A DNA stretch of 64,000 bases. Source: Microbacterium tenebrionis (lineage in GTDB: Bacteria > Actinomycetota > Actinomycetes > Actinomycetales > Microbacteriaceae). The position numbers were made by a program, and so were the translations under genes. Location: NCBI RefSeq assembly GCF_903645325.1, contig NZ_CAHJXQ010000001.1:1-64000 (forward strand), written 5' to 3'. Below the pieces are notes generated by a model that worked only from the letters and a program-made list of their open reading frames with translations, was not told where the DNA came from and searched no databases. Shown here piece after piece: positions 24,830 through 33,858 of the stretch (positions within the stretch are counted from its first letter, which is position 1; each line of letters begins with the position of its first letter).

Positions 24830-25477
24830 ATGGGGGGTAGGTTCAGCGTCGCCATCGTCGACGACCACGCGCTCATCGGGCTGGCGATCGGCCCGCTCAT
24901 CGAGCACTCGGACGATCTGGTGTTCCTGGGCGCCGTGCGGTCGGTCACCGCCCTCCGACAGGGCGAACTGCATCCCGACCTCGTGGTGCTCGACCTCATG
25001 CTCCGCGACGGGACCACACCGGCCGACAACGTGCAGGTGCTGCGCGACCGCGGCGCGCAGGTGCTCGTCCTGACGTCGGGGGAGGACTGCTATCTCGTCC
25101 GAGAGGCGCTGCGCACAGATGCCCTCGGCGTGGTGCGCAAGTCCGCCCCGCCGGCCGCGATCCTCGCGGCGATCCAGCGCGCCGCTCGAGGCGAGCTCGT
25201 CGTCGACGCGGAATGGGCCGTGACCGTGGATGCCGACCCCGACCTGGAGAGCGCACCCCTCACGGATCGCGAGCGAGACGTGCTCGCGCTGTACGCCTCG
25301 GGCATCGGCGCCAAGCAGGTTGCCACGCAGCTGGGCATCAGTGAGAACACGGTCAACGACCACCTCAAGCGCATCAAGCTCGCGTACCAGCGTCTCGGGC
25401 GCCCCGCTCCGACCAAGGTCGAGCTGTATCGCCGTGGCGTGGAAGACGGCTTCCTGCCCGTGCCAGGACGGCGATGA
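24830..25477 (+). CDS. NarL/LuxR-family response regulator
   Basis: The product has 215 residues. The receiver domain occupies about residues 5-120, with acidic pair VDDH near the start, phospho-acceptor Asp in VVLDLML (about 52) and Lys in VVRKSAPP (about 103). A LuxR-type HTH follows (about 145-205) as LTDRERDVLALYASGIGAKQVATQLGISENTVNDHLKRI. The stop overlaps the start of the sensor kinase gene by four bases (ATGA), so the two form a two-component pair. TAAGGT sits seven bases before the ATG. Confidence 0.92.
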   Translation: MGGRFSVAIVDDHALIGLAIGPLIEHSDDLVFLGAVRSVTALRQGELHPDLVVLDLMLRDGTTPADNVQVLRDRGAQVLVLTSGEDCYLVREALRTDALGVVRKSAPPAAILAAIQRAARGELVVDAEWAVTVDADPDLESAPLTDRERDVLALYASGIGAKQVATQLGISENTVNDHLKRIKLAYQRLGRPAPTKVELYRRGVEDGFLPVPGRR

Positions 25478-27657
25478 ATGGCCGGGCCGAGGCCGGTCGG
25501 CGACGCCCTGTGCGCGAGCGTTCGGCCCACCGACATGAACTGCTGACCTCGCGGTTGCTCACCGCCGGCAACGGCGCCGTCTCTGCGGTCGCGGCCCTCG
25601 GGTTCGCGACCGTCGTCGTGCAGCCGGACGCGCTCGCCCTGCCTCTCCCGTTCCAGGGGGCGATCCTCAGTCTCTACGGCGCGGCCATCGTCGTGGCGCT
25701 CGTTGCCCTGGCGTGCTCGCGGCGCGCCATCCGCATGCTCAACGGCGCCGTGGCCATCGGCTACCTGCTGCTGGTCGCGTCGACGTGGCCCGTCGTCGCG
25801 CTCACCCGATCGGAGTCCAGCGGTCAGCTCTCCTGGGTGCTCACCGTCAACGCGATCGCCGTGCTCGCGGCCGTCATCGCCTGGGGGCAGGTGGCGGGCT
25901 GGATCGTGCTCGGCGTGCTCGCCGTCTTCGTCCCCCTGCTGAGGTTCGCCCTGGCGGATACGACGGCGAACGCGATCACGAACGATCTGCAGGCGCTGGG
26001 GGCGGCAATGCTGCTGTGCGCGCTGGCCGGGGCGGCGCTCGGCCGAGCCCGGCGGGCGGATGCCGCGGCAGCGGCCGTCCGCGAGGCCGACGTGCGCGAC
26101 GCCGAGAGCTCGGCGCGTCGAGACGTCGAAGCCCGCGCCCAGGCGCTGGTGCACGACGAGGTGCTCGCCACGCTGGCTTTCGCGGCGCGGGCCAGTACCG
26201 AGATGCTGCCGGTGCTGGCCGCTCAGGCGCACCGCGCCCGTGCGGCGCTCGCCGCGCTCGCGACTCCGCAGACCGGGACGGTCGCGGTCTCGGCGTTCCG
26301 GTCCGAGCTGCAGGATCTCGCGCGCGCGCACGGGGCGGAGTTCGTCGAGGAGGGCGCCGAGGAGCAGTCCGTGGAGGTTCCCGCCGACGTGGCGGCCGCC
26401 ATGACGGGGGCGGCAGAGCAGGCGCTCATCAACGCTCGGGTGCACGCTCCCGACAGCGAGAGCAGTCTGACGCTGAGACACGACGGCCACGGCCTCCGCG
26501 TCGCCGTGAGCGACGACGGGCCCGGGTTCGACAAGCGCGGCGTCACCCCTGGGCGGCTCGGGATCGCCGTCAGCATCCTCGCTCGCCTCCGATCGGTCGG
26601 CGGCCTGGCTGAGGTGCACACCGAGCCCGGCCGTGGCGTCGTCGTCGACACCTCCTGGCAGCCGGGAGTGCCAGCCGCTGCCATCCAGCCGCCGCCGGTC
26701 GGGCTGCTCCCGGATCGCGACATGCGCCTCGCCGGTGGTCTGTTCGCGGCCGGCCACCTTCTCCTTGCGGCGTGCTCGTTCGTATGGCTGCGCAATCCAC
26801 TGCCCGGGCTTCTCGCCGGCCTCGCCCTCGCCGCGGCCTTCGTGGTCGTCTCCTGGCGCGCCGATCGCGCCCGCGCCGGCGTCGTCGTCTGCGCCGCAGC
26901 GCTCGCGGTCGCCGCCGTGTGCACGATGTTCGCCGGTGTGGCCGTTCCCGACACGGCCGGCATGCCGACCTTCGCCGGAATGTGGCCGCTGGTGGGCGCA
27001 TCCTTCGTTCTCGGGATGCTGTGCCTGCGCAGTCGTCCACGCACAGCGCTCGTCCTTCTCGTGACAGTCGTCGCCCTGGCCGTGATGGCCGTCGTCCCCG
27101 GACCGTACACCGAGATGCGCGCCGCCGTCATGCGCGCGGTGGTCGTGGTCGTCGCGACGACCGCGCTCGCCGTCTCGATCCGCACCCTGGACCGGCACGT
27201 TGAACGGGACAGGGCCCTCACGCGGGCGGCGAGCACGGAACGCGCGTGGCTCGCCGAGGGCACGGCCCTCGCCAGGGAGAAGACCGCGAGCTGGGATGCG
27301 ACGATCGGCCCGCTCCTGGACCGCATCGGCGAGGGGACCGCACTCACCGACGCTGAGGTCGCCCAGTGCCTCGTCCACGAGGGCGCGCTGCGCGACGGAT
27401 ACCGCGCCGGTCGCCTCGACGTCCCCGTCGTCGCGGCCGCCGCCGCGCGGGCGCGGTCGCGCGGCGTCGACGTCGTCCTCATCGATGATGTCGCCGACCG
27501 CGACATCGACGATGACGTGCTCGAGCGGCTGCGCGCCTGGCTGGTCGGAGAACTCGACCGGGCGGACGGCAGTTTCATCGCACGCATCCTTCCGGACGGG
27601 CGGTCCGCCCTCGCGACGGCATCGTCCGACACCGCATCCACCCGTTTTGGTGGCTGA
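25474..27657 (+). CDS. Sensor histidine kinase with duplicated membrane/kinase-like halves
   Basis: The product has 727 residues, nearly twice a simple NarX/DesK-type kinase. The order is: about five or six membrane helices (about residues 25-195); a DHp-like helix with LVHDEVLATL (His about 227); an ATPase domain with EQALINARVH (N box), VSDDGPGFD (about 344-352) and RLGIAVSIL; a second block of about six helices (415-560); then a cytoplasmic helix plus an alpha/beta domain (570-727) that resembles a kinase core without N, G1 or G2 boxes. The last part includes CLVHEGALRDGYRAGRLD and a VDVVLIDDVADRDIDDD strand. The pair with the LuxR regulator is translationally coupled. The signal is unknown. 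Confidence 0.85.
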   Translation: MNGRAEAGRRRPVRERSAHRHELLTSRLLTAGNGAVSAVAALGFATVVVQPDALALPLPFQGAILSLYGAAIVVALVALACSRRAIRMLNGAVAIGYLLLVASTWPVVALTRSESSGQLSWVLTVNAIAVLAAVIAWGQVAGWIVLGVLAVFVPLLRFALADTTANAITNDLQALGAAMLLCALAGAALGRARRADAAAAAVREADVRDAESSARRDVEARAQALVHDEVLATLAFAARASTEMLPVLAAQAHRARAALAALATPQTGTVAVSAFRSELQDLARAHGAEFVEEGAEEQSVEVPADVAAAMTGAAEQALINARVHAPDSESSLTLRHDGHGLRVAVSDDGPGFDKRGVTPGRLGIAVSILARLRSVGGLAEVHTEPGRGVVVDTSWQPGVPAAAIQPPPVGLLPDRDMRLAGGLFAAGHLLLAACSFVWLRNPLPGLLAGLALAAAFVVVSWRADRARAGVVVCAAALAVAAVCTMFAGVAVPDTAGMPTFAGMWPLVGASFVLGMLCLRSRPRTALVLLVTVVALAVMAVVPGPYTEMRAAVMRAVVVVVATTALAVSIRTLDRHVERDRALTRAASTERAWLAEGTALAREKTASWDATIGPLLDRIGEGTALTDAEVAQCLVHEGALRDGYRAGRLDVPVVAAAAARARSRGVDVVLIDDVADRDIDDDVLERLRAWLVGELDRADGSFIARILPDGRSALATASSDTASTRFGG

Positions 27658-27782
27658 AAGACCTAGTGCCGCCTGGTCAAAGGTCTATATCGTCGAAGTA
27701 TCGATGACGGGCCGCGTTGATCTCCTGGTGAGATACCCGCGACGAGGGCCGGCATCGGAATGCTGGGGACGAGGCAGAGCCG

Positions 27783-27989
27783 GTGACCGAGCAGCAGAGG
27801 GAACCGGATCAGCCGTCAACGACCGAAACGAAGCTGCGGTCGATGGGGGTGGCGCTCTGGCATGGCGTGAGTGCGGGCATCTTGGGAATGCTCGTGCTCA
27901 CCGCCGTGCTGGCGCCGGGCATCGGCGCTGATCAGGCCGTCGCGGCGTGTACGTCGTTCGCGTCGTCGGCGGCAGGAGTGATCCCGTAG
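27783..27989 (+). CDS. Possible small membrane protein, 68 aa
   Basis: The frame starts at GTG 27783, eight bases after GAGG, and reads a polar N-terminus (EQQREPDQPSTTETKLRS) followed by one hydrophobic helix (GVSAGILGMLVLTAVLAPGIG, about residues 28-48). Its last 58 bases overlap the 3' end of hemA on the other strand. The 125 bp upstream contain TATA-like words (CTATATCG, GTATCGAT) but no clear promoter. No family was recognised. Confidence 0.4.
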   Translation: MTEQQREPDQPSTTETKLRSMGVALWHGVSAGILGMLVLTAVLAPGIGADQAVAACTSFASSAAGVIP

Positions 27990-29260
27990 ATCGTCTCGAG
28001 CGCTGCGACGAACTCCGCCCCTCGGCCTTCCGCTGCGAGCTCGTGCGCCCGCGTCGTCGGCGTGTGGGTGAGGACACCTGCGAGATGACGCATCGCCTGC
28101 TCGACCCGGCCGTCCTCGTCGCCGCGGGCACGGGCGCGCTCGATCTCGGCCTCCATGAGGGCGAAGATGTGCGAGCGGAAGGCGACGACGGCCGGCGTGA
28201 CACTCTGACGGTCGCCGAGAACGTTGAAGGTGTCCGCCGCGTCGCGCACGATCGTGCGAGCGGCATCCGTCGCCTGGAGCTCCTCGAGCGGCGCGTGCAG
28301 GCGGATCGTCTCGAGATCGAGCAGCGCGACGCCCTCGAGCTGCGCGACGGCGGGGTCGACGTTGCGCGGCATCCCCAGGTCGATGACCAGCTGCGAGCGG
28401 GCGTGCGTGCTCGGGGCGTGCACAGGGCATCCGATGGCGACCGGAGCGGACGGCGCCTGCAGGTGCTCCGGACCGAGGACGGGTTCCTCGGCCGCGTTCG
28501 TGCAGGTGATCAGCAGGGTCGAGCGCGACGCCACGCGGGCGTAGTCGGCGTCTGCGACAGCCGTGATCCCGTGCTTGTCCGCGAACAGCTCCGCGCGGCC
28601 CGAGGGCGAATGCACCGAGATGTCGACGGCCCCGCGCTCGCGGAGCGTGGCGAGGGTGACGGCGGCATACGCGCCGGTGCCGACCAGCAGCACGCGCTCC
28701 GCCGACCAATCGGCGATGCGGCTGTCGGCCAGCTCGAGCGACAGACGCACGAGCGAGCGGCCGGCACGGCCGAGCGCCGTGACGTTCTTGACCTTGCGCT
28801 GCGCCTGGCTCGCCCGCTGGAACAGCCTCTCGAGTTCGGGAGAGGTCGTGCCGTCCTCGCGCGCGGCCGTGAGAGCGCGGCGCACCTGACCGGCGATCTC
28901 GCCCTCGCCGGGGACGACGGACTCGAGGCCGGATGCCACCGCGAACAGGTGCTCGGCGACACGTCGCCCCGAGTGCACCTCGTAGGCGCCGTCGAGCTCT
29001 GCGGTGGGGATGCCGGTGGACTGCTCGATCGCCTCGAGCACGGCCTCGACGCCCACGGCGCCGGCGGCTGTGACGGGTTCGTCGACCTCGACGTACGCCT
29101 CGAAGCGGTTGCATGTGGAGAGCACGACGGCCCCCTGCACGCACGATGTCAGGCGCAGAAGATTCGGCGCGACGTCGTCAGGGGTGCGGCTCAATCGTTC
29201 GAGCATGTCGAAGGAGGCGGTCTTGTGACTCGCCGTCAGACACAGCAGCACGAAATCCAT
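27932..29260 (-). CDS. hemA: Glutamyl-tRNA reductase
   Basis: The product has 442 residues. The catalytic Cys is in VVLSTCNRFEAYVE (about residue 51), followed by the Glu-tRNA binding region and the NADPH domain with RVLLVGTGAYAAVTLATL. The enzyme reduces glutamyl-tRNA to glutamate-1-semialdehyde, the first step of C5 haem synthesis. It is divergent from hemE, with 79 bp between the starts, and partners hemL at the other end of the cluster, which takes the next step. The ATG at 29260 is the only good start; no Shine-Dalgarno is obvious. Confidence 0.95.
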   Translation of the reverse strand: MDFVLLCLTASHKTASFDMLERLSRTPDDVAPNLLRLTSCVQGAVVLSTCNRFEAYVEVDEPVTAAGAVGVEAVLEAIEQSTGIPTAELDGAYEVHSGRRVAEHLFAVASGLESVVPGEGEIAGQVRRALTAAREDGTTSPELERLFQRASQAQRKVKNVTALGRAGRSLVRLSLELADSRIADWSAERVLLVGTGAYAAVTLATLRERGAVDISVHSPSGRAELFADKHGITAVADADYARVASRSTLLITCTNAAEEPVLGPEHLQAPSAPVAIGCPVHAPSTHARSQLVIDLGMPRNVDPAVAQLEGVALLDLETIRLHAPLEELQATDAARTIVRDAADTFNVLGDRQSVTPAVVAFRSHIFALMEAEIERARARGDEDGRVEQAMRHLAGVLTHTPTTRAHELAAEGRGAEFVAALETIYGITPAADDANDVHAATA

Positions 29261-29339
29261 TCTAAGCCCGCTCCGCTGGACGCCCGCCCGCGCCGCCGCT
29301 GACAGGCGGTTCATGTGCGCCGGATGGGAGGATGGACCC

Positions 29340-30359
29340 ATGCCTTCCCCTCACGCCCCGTTGCTGCGCGCGCTCGCCGGAGACCGACCCGAGCAGACCC
29401 CCGTCTGGTTCATGCGTCAAGCCGGACGCTCGCTCCCGGAGTACCGAGAACTCCGCGTCGGAACCCGGATGCTCGACGCCTGCCTCACCCCGGATCTCGC
29501 GGCCGAGATCACGCTGCAGCCGGTGCGCCGGCACAAGGTGGATGCCGCGGTGTTCTTCAGCGACATCGTCATCCCGCTGCGGCTGGCGGGCGTCGACGTC
29601 GTGATCGAGCCAGGCCGAGGCCCCGTGTTCGCCGAGCCGGTCCGCACTGCCGCCGACGTCGACCGCATCACGGCGATCGATCCGAACGATCTGGACACCA
29701 CGGCGATCACCGATGCCGTGCGGATCGTCACCGCAGAACTGGGCGACACCCCGCTCATCGGCTTCGCCGGTGCGCCGTTCACGCTCGCCGCCTACCTCGT
29801 CGAGGGCGGGCCGTCGAAGGAGCATCTTCGTGCTCGCGCCATGATGCACACCGATCCGGATGCCTGGGACCGGCTCGCCGGCTGGCTCTCCCGCGTCTCC
29901 CGCCGATTCCTCGAGGCGCAGCGCGACGCCGGGGCCGCGACCGTGCAGCTGTTCGACTCCTGGGCCGGGTCCCTGAGCCCCGCGGACTACCGCGCCCATG
30001 TCGCCCCGCACTCGAAGGCCGCGGTCGAGGGCCTCGGACTCCCTGTGATCCACTTCGGCGTCGGCACCGGACCGTTCCTCCGCGACATGCGCCTGGACGG
30101 AGCGGCATCCGCCGTCGGCGTCGACTGGCGGCAGCCGCTCGACGAGGCCGCCGGCATCCTCGGCCAGGGCGTCACCGTCCAGGGCAACATCGACCCCGCG
30201 ATGCTGCAGGCCCCGTGGCCGATCCTGGAGGCGCACGTGCGCGACGTCCTCGAACGCGGACGCGCTGCCCGCGCCCACATCCTCAATCTCGGTCACGGCG
30301 TGCCGCCGGAGACCGACCCCGATCAGCTCACGCGCATCGTCGAGCTCGCGCACTCATGA
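29340..30359 (+). CDS. hemE: Uroporphyrinogen decarboxylase
   Basis: The product has 339 residues. The N-terminal signature PVWFMRQAGRSLPEYRELR (about residues 21-39) carries the substrate-binding Arg residues. The barrel end reads NLGHGVPPETDPDQLTRIVELAH. It converts uroporphyrinogen III to coproporphyrinogen III in the cytosol. GGGAGGA lies seven bases before the ATG at 29340. Its TGA overlaps the start of cgoX (ATGA, 30356-30359), so these are coupled. Confidence 0.96.
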   Translation: MPSPHAPLLRALAGDRPEQTPVWFMRQAGRSLPEYRELRVGTRMLDACLTPDLAAEITLQPVRRHKVDAAVFFSDIVIPLRLAGVDVVIEPGRGPVFAEPVRTAADVDRITAIDPNDLDTTAITDAVRIVTAELGDTPLIGFAGAPFTLAAYLVEGGPSKEHLRARAMMHTDPDAWDRLAGWLSRVSRRFLEAQRDAGAATVQLFDSWAGSLSPADYRAHVAPHSKAAVEGLGLPVIHFGVGTGPFLRDMRLDGAASAVGVDWRQPLDEAAGILGQGVTVQGNIDPAMLQAPWPILEAHVRDVLERGRAARAHILNLGHGVPPETDPDQLTRIVELAHS

Positions 30360-31888
30360 CCGCCGACACCACGGCTGACCTCGCCGCGCGCGCCGCGCAC
30401 CGTCACGTCGTCGTCATCGGGGGCGGTATCGGTGGACTCGTCGCTGCGCGCGAATGCGCCAAGGTCGGCATGCGGGTCACCCTGCTCGAGGCAGACGATG
30501 AGCTCGGCGGCGCGATCCGCCGGGCGGACCTCGACGGCGTGGCCGTGGATGCCGGCGCCGAGTCATACGCGACCAGGGGAGGTCATGTCAGGACGATGCT
30601 CGCCGAGCTCGGCCTCGACGACCGGATCGTCACACCGAACCCGGAGGGCGCCTGGCTCGTCGGAGCGCCCGGCGTCGACGCGGCGCCGCTTCCGAAGGGC
30701 GGCATCCTCGGCATCCCGGCGAACCCGTTCGCGGAGGACGTGCGACGCATCATCGGCTGGGGCGGCGCGTGGCGCGCGTACGTCGACCGCCTGCGTCCGC
30801 CGCTCACCATCGGCCAGGAGCACAGCCTCGGTGCCCTCGTCGCGAAGCGCATGGGAAGCAAGGTCCGCGACCTGCTCGTCGCGCCCGTCACCGCCGGCAT
30901 CTACTCGGCGGACCCCGACGACGTCGACACCGAGGTCGCGGCCCCGGGGTTGAACGAGGCCCTCACGAGGGCCGGATCGCTGTCCGGCGGCGTCGCGCAG
31001 CTGCTCACCGACCGCGCCGACCGTGCCAGAAAGGCTCCGGGTTCTGCGGTCGAGGGGATCGCCGGCGGCATGAGTCTTCTCATCGATGCGCTCGCCGCCG
31101 ATCTCGGTGGGCTGGGCGCCGTCATCCGGACGAACGCTGCCGTGGAGACGATCGAACGCACCGATGCCGGGTGGGCGGTCGGTCTCGCGCTCGCCACCCC
31201 GCAGGACGATCTCTCAGCGGACGCCGGGCTGCTCGCAGCGGATGCGGATGAGCAGGGCGAGACGATCGCGGCCGACGGCGTCATCGTCGCCACAGAGGAG
31301 CCCACGGCACGCGCGCTGCTCACCGCGCACGTCGCCGGCCTGGGAGCGGCCGGTCAGGCGCCGCAGATCGAGATCGTGAGCCTGCTGCTCGAAGCGTCCG
31401 CACTCGATGCCTCGCCTCGTGGAACAGGCGTGCTCACCGTGCCGGGCAGCCATGTCGCCAAGGCGCTGACGCACGCGAGCGCGAAGTGGGACTGGCTGCG
31501 CGAGTCGGCGGGCAGTCGCCACGTGGTGCGCGTCTCATTCGGCGCCCAGGGCGAACCGGCCGCCACCGGCGCGCTCGACGACGACGCTGCGGCGCGGCTG
31601 GCGTTGAGCGAAGCATCCGCCCTGCTCGGGGTCGCCCTGCCGGAGTCCGCGCTCGTCGCCGCGCACCGTGCTCGCTTCACGCAGTCGCAGCCGGCGTCGC
31701 TCATCGGGGCGTCGAATCGCCGCCGTGAGATCCGCGCCGCAGTGGCGAAGTCCGCGGGTCTCGGCGCGGTCGGTGCCTGGCTCTCCGGCACGGGCCTGGC
31801 GCAGGTCGTTCCCGACGCGACCGCCGAGGCCGACCGTGTTCGCCGCGCGCTTCTCTGGGGTTCAGATGGCCGGCTGTCAACCCCCTGA
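30356..31888 (+). CDS. cgoX: Coproporphyrinogen III oxidase (HemY/HemG-type flavoprotein)
   Basis: The product has 510 residues. The FAD dinucleotide motif VVVIGGGIGGLVAA is at about residues 20-33, and GGAIRRADLDGVAVDAGAESY follows, as in the protoporphyrinogen oxidase superfamily. Because a ChdC (HemQ) gene is 1.3 kb downstream, this is read as the actinobacterial enzyme that oxidises coproporphyrinogen III to coproporphyrin III. The start overlaps hemE. It is somewhat longer than average because of an acidic loop (TPQDDLSADAGLL, about 281-293). Confidence 0.93.
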   Translation: MTADTTADLAARAAHRHVVVIGGGIGGLVAARECAKVGMRVTLLEADDELGGAIRRADLDGVAVDAGAESYATRGGHVRTMLAELGLDDRIVTPNPEGAWLVGAPGVDAAPLPKGGILGIPANPFAEDVRRIIGWGGAWRAYVDRLRPPLTIGQEHSLGALVAKRMGSKVRDLLVAPVTAGIYSADPDDVDTEVAAPGLNEALTRAGSLSGGVAQLLTDRADRARKAPGSAVEGIAGGMSLLIDALAADLGGLGAVIRTNAAVETIERTDAGWAVGLALATPQDDLSADAGLLAADADEQGETIAADGVIVATEEPTARALLTAHVAGLGAAGQAPQIEIVSLLLEASALDASPRGTGVLTVPGSHVAKALTHASAKWDWLRESAGSRHVVRVSFGAQGEPAATGALDDDAAARLALSEASALLGVALPESALVAAHRARFTQSQPASLIGASNRRREIRAAVAKSAGLGAVGAWLSGTGLAQVVPDATAEADRVRRALLWGSDGRLSTP

Positions 31889-31986
31889 AGGGTAGATGCC
31901 GTTTTCGGCATATGGGGCTACGCTAGAACCCTGGCCTACGGCATCCAGCCGGAGGCTCGACCGGAACCAACGTGAGGGAGCCCCGC

Positions 31987-32397
31987 ATGAAGGGAAAGAT
32001 CGGAATCGTCGTCGGACTCGGCGTCGGATACGTTCTCGGCACGCGCGCCGGACGCGAGCGGTACGAGCAGATCAAGAAGCAGTGGCTGAAGGTCTGGAAC
32101 CAGGAGCCCGTGCAGCGACAGGTCGACAAGGCGAAGGCATTCGTCGGGGCGAAGGCCTCGGCCGTTCCCGGAGCGATCTGGAACGGTGTGGTGAAGGTCG
32201 CGAAGTCCGTCGGCGACGGCGACACCCCCGGTGAGAAGCTCGACTCGGCGATCGCCACGGGAAAGAAGGCGGCAGAAAACATCGAGGACGCCCTCGAAGA
32301 CGCCGTCGACGCCGCGAAGAAGACTGCGTCATCGGTGAAGAAGACGACGAACACGCGCTCCACGGGTGCGAAGAAGACCACGACGAACGGGAACTGA
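31987..32397 (+). CDS. YtxH-like small envelope protein, 136 aa
   Basis: It starts MKGKIGIVVGLGVGYVLGTRAGRERYEQI: a short glycine-rich membrane-inserting helix (about residues 4-20) followed by the basic RAGRERYEQI word typical of YtxH-like proteins. The rest is a long Lys/Ala-rich amphipathic helix ending in a TTNTRST/KKTTTNGN tail. GAGGGAG precedes the ATG by seven bases. It is followed by two more small envelope genes, together a common actinobacterial membrane-stress set. The molecular role is unknown. Confidence 0.8.
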   Translation: MKGKIGIVVGLGVGYVLGTRAGRERYEQIKKQWLKVWNQEPVQRQVDKAKAFVGAKASAVPGAIWNGVVKVAKSVGDGDTPGEKLDSAIATGKKAAENIEDALEDAVDAAKKTASSVKKTTNTRSTGAKKTTTNGN

Positions 32398-32398
32398 T

Positions 32399-32806
32399 AT
32401 GGTCCGCGGATATCGTGACCGCGCCGACGACAGCCTCCTGACGCTGCTGGGCGATCTGCCCGAGCTCGTCACGAAGCTCGTCAAGGCCGAGATCGACGCC
32501 GCGAAGGCGTGGGTGTCGCGCACGGCGAAGGATGCCGGGATCGGCAGCGTCTGGTTCGTCATCGCGCTGTTCTTCCTGTTCTGGCTCGGGCCGCTGATCC
32601 CCGTGTTCGCGGTCGCCGGGCTCTCGTCCTGGTGGCCGGTGTGGCTGTCTGCGCTGGCCGTACTCGCCCTGCTGCTCGTGTGCGTGCTGTTGTGCGTCGT
32701 GTTCGGGCTGCTGAAGTTCCGCAAGGTTCTGCGCCGTGAGAACCCCGGCCAGGCCATCGCGACCGATATTCGAATCGTTAAGGATGCCGGTGATGACAAG
32801 CTCTGA
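32399..32806 (+). CDS. Holin-X/DUF1469-like phage-holin-superfamily membrane protein
   Basis: The product has 135 residues. An N-terminal amphipathic stretch reads SLLTLLGDLPELVTKLVKAEIDAAKAW, followed by two strong membrane helices (about residues 50-75 and 80-103) and a basic tail. This is the layout of the actinobacterial Holin-X family, usually a housekeeping membrane protein despite the name. It starts one base after the previous stop and overlaps the next gene by 14 bases, so the three are an operon. Confidence 0.82.
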   Translation: MVRGYRDRADDSLLTLLGDLPELVTKLVKAEIDAAKAWVSRTAKDAGIGSVWFVIALFFLFWLGPLIPVFAVAGLSSWWPVWLSALAVLALLLVCVLLCVVFGLLKFRKVLRRENPGQAIATDIRIVKDAGDDKL

Positions 32807-33065
32807 CTCCCTGCCCCGCACCGTGGTCCCGGCGGGGATCACCGACCCTGTCGAGTCGGCGCGAGCCGAGCTGAAGGCGGCGCTCGCCGCCATCGAGATC
32901 AAGGGCAACGTGCCCCGCCGTCTCGAGAAGGCGTCCCAGCGCGGCATCGCCAGGGCGCGCACGTTCGCGGACCGCAATCCGGCCGGAGCCGTGGCCGCCG
33001 TGGTCGGCGTCGCCGCCGTCACCGGCGGCCTCGTCTGGGCGATCGCACGGGCCATCGCCCGCTGA
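32793..33065 (+). CDS. DUF3618-type protein, 90 aa
   Basis: The sequence has an N-terminal helix with DPVESARAELKAALAAIEIKGN (about residues 18-39), the DUF3618 hallmark, followed by a basic stretch and a membrane helix (about 68-87, AVAAVVGVAAVTGGLVWAIA). It overlaps the holin-like gene and is the last of the three envelope genes. Partners in other actinobacteria are the same two families; the function is unknown. Confidence 0.8.
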   Translation: MTSSDSLPRTVVPAGITDPVESARAELKAALAAIEIKGNVPRRLEKASQRGIARARTFADRNPAGAVAAVVGVAAVTGGLVWAIARAIAR

Positions 33066-33177
33066 GCCCCGCACGTACCCCACGCCCCACTCCAGCCGGC
33101 GCTGCGCGCTGACCGGAGCCTCGGGGCGGGTGGGCCCTGCATTCGCTCCCCGCTCCAGAAAGGGGCAGACTGGGGGC

Positions 33178-33855
33178 ATGTCCGAAGCGAGTGAACAGAA
33201 CCCGTCCGGTTTCACCCTCTGGGCCGTCTGGCGACGCAACCCCGATGCGCCCGTCGTCGAGACGGACGCCACCGAGCTCGAGACGATCGTCGGTCACATC
33301 GAAGACTCCGGTGTCACCGTCCGCGGCTTCTACGACGTCTCGGGGCTGAAGGCCGACGCCGACCTCATGGTCTGGCTGCACGGCGAGACCGCCGAGGACC
33401 TGCAGAAGGCTCTGCGGCGAATGCGGCGCACCGAGCTGCTGCGCACCCTGCTTCCCGTGTGGAACGTCATGGGCGTGCACCGCGATGCCGAGTTCAACCG
33501 TGCGCATGTGCCGGGGTTCCTCCGTGGTGTCGAGGCCAAGGGCTGGCTGTGCCTGTACCCGTTCGTCCGCACGCCCGAGTGGTACCTGATCGATGAGGCC
33601 GAGCGTCGCCAGATGCTTGCCGACCACGGCCGCAAGGGCGCCGCGTTCACCGGCGTCATCGCCAACACCGTCGCGGCCTTCGCGCTCGGTGACTACGAGT
33701 GGTTGCTTCCGCTCGAGGCGGACGACCCGACCGAACTCGTCGATCTCATGCGCGATCTCCGCTATACCGATGCCCGTCGCTTTGTGAAGGAGGAGGTGCC
33801 GTTCTACACCGGGCGGCGCCTGCGCTTCGACGAGATCGCGGACGTGCTGCAGTAA
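33178..33855 (+). CDS. chdC: Coproheme decarboxylase (HemQ, chlorite-dismutase family)
   Basis: The product has 225 residues, fitting actinobacterial ChdC. Conserved segments are FYDVSGLKADADLMVWLHG, the haem-side NVMGVHRDAEFNRAHVPGF and the YPFVRTPEWYLID segment, whose Tyr is the family's radical site. It converts iron-coproporphyrin III to haem b using H2O2. This defines the pathway as the coproporphyrin-dependent one. CAGACT (33166-33171) lies six bases before the ATG. The hemC gene follows after three bases. Confidence 0.93.
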   Translation: MSEASEQNPSGFTLWAVWRRNPDAPVVETDATELETIVGHIEDSGVTVRGFYDVSGLKADADLMVWLHGETAEDLQKALRRMRRTELLRTLLPVWNVMGVHRDAEFNRAHVPGFLRGVEAKGWLCLYPFVRTPEWYLIDEAERRQMLADHGRKGAAFTGVIANTVAAFALGDYEWLLPLEADDPTELVDLMRDLRYTDARRFVKEEVPFYTGRRLRFDEIADVLQ

Positions 33856-33858
33856 GCC

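Noticed and set aside
32399-32806. Prophage holin and lysis module
   Set aside because: The Holin-X-like protein sits with YtxH-like and DUF3618 genes, a normal actinobacterial envelope set, and no phage genes are present.
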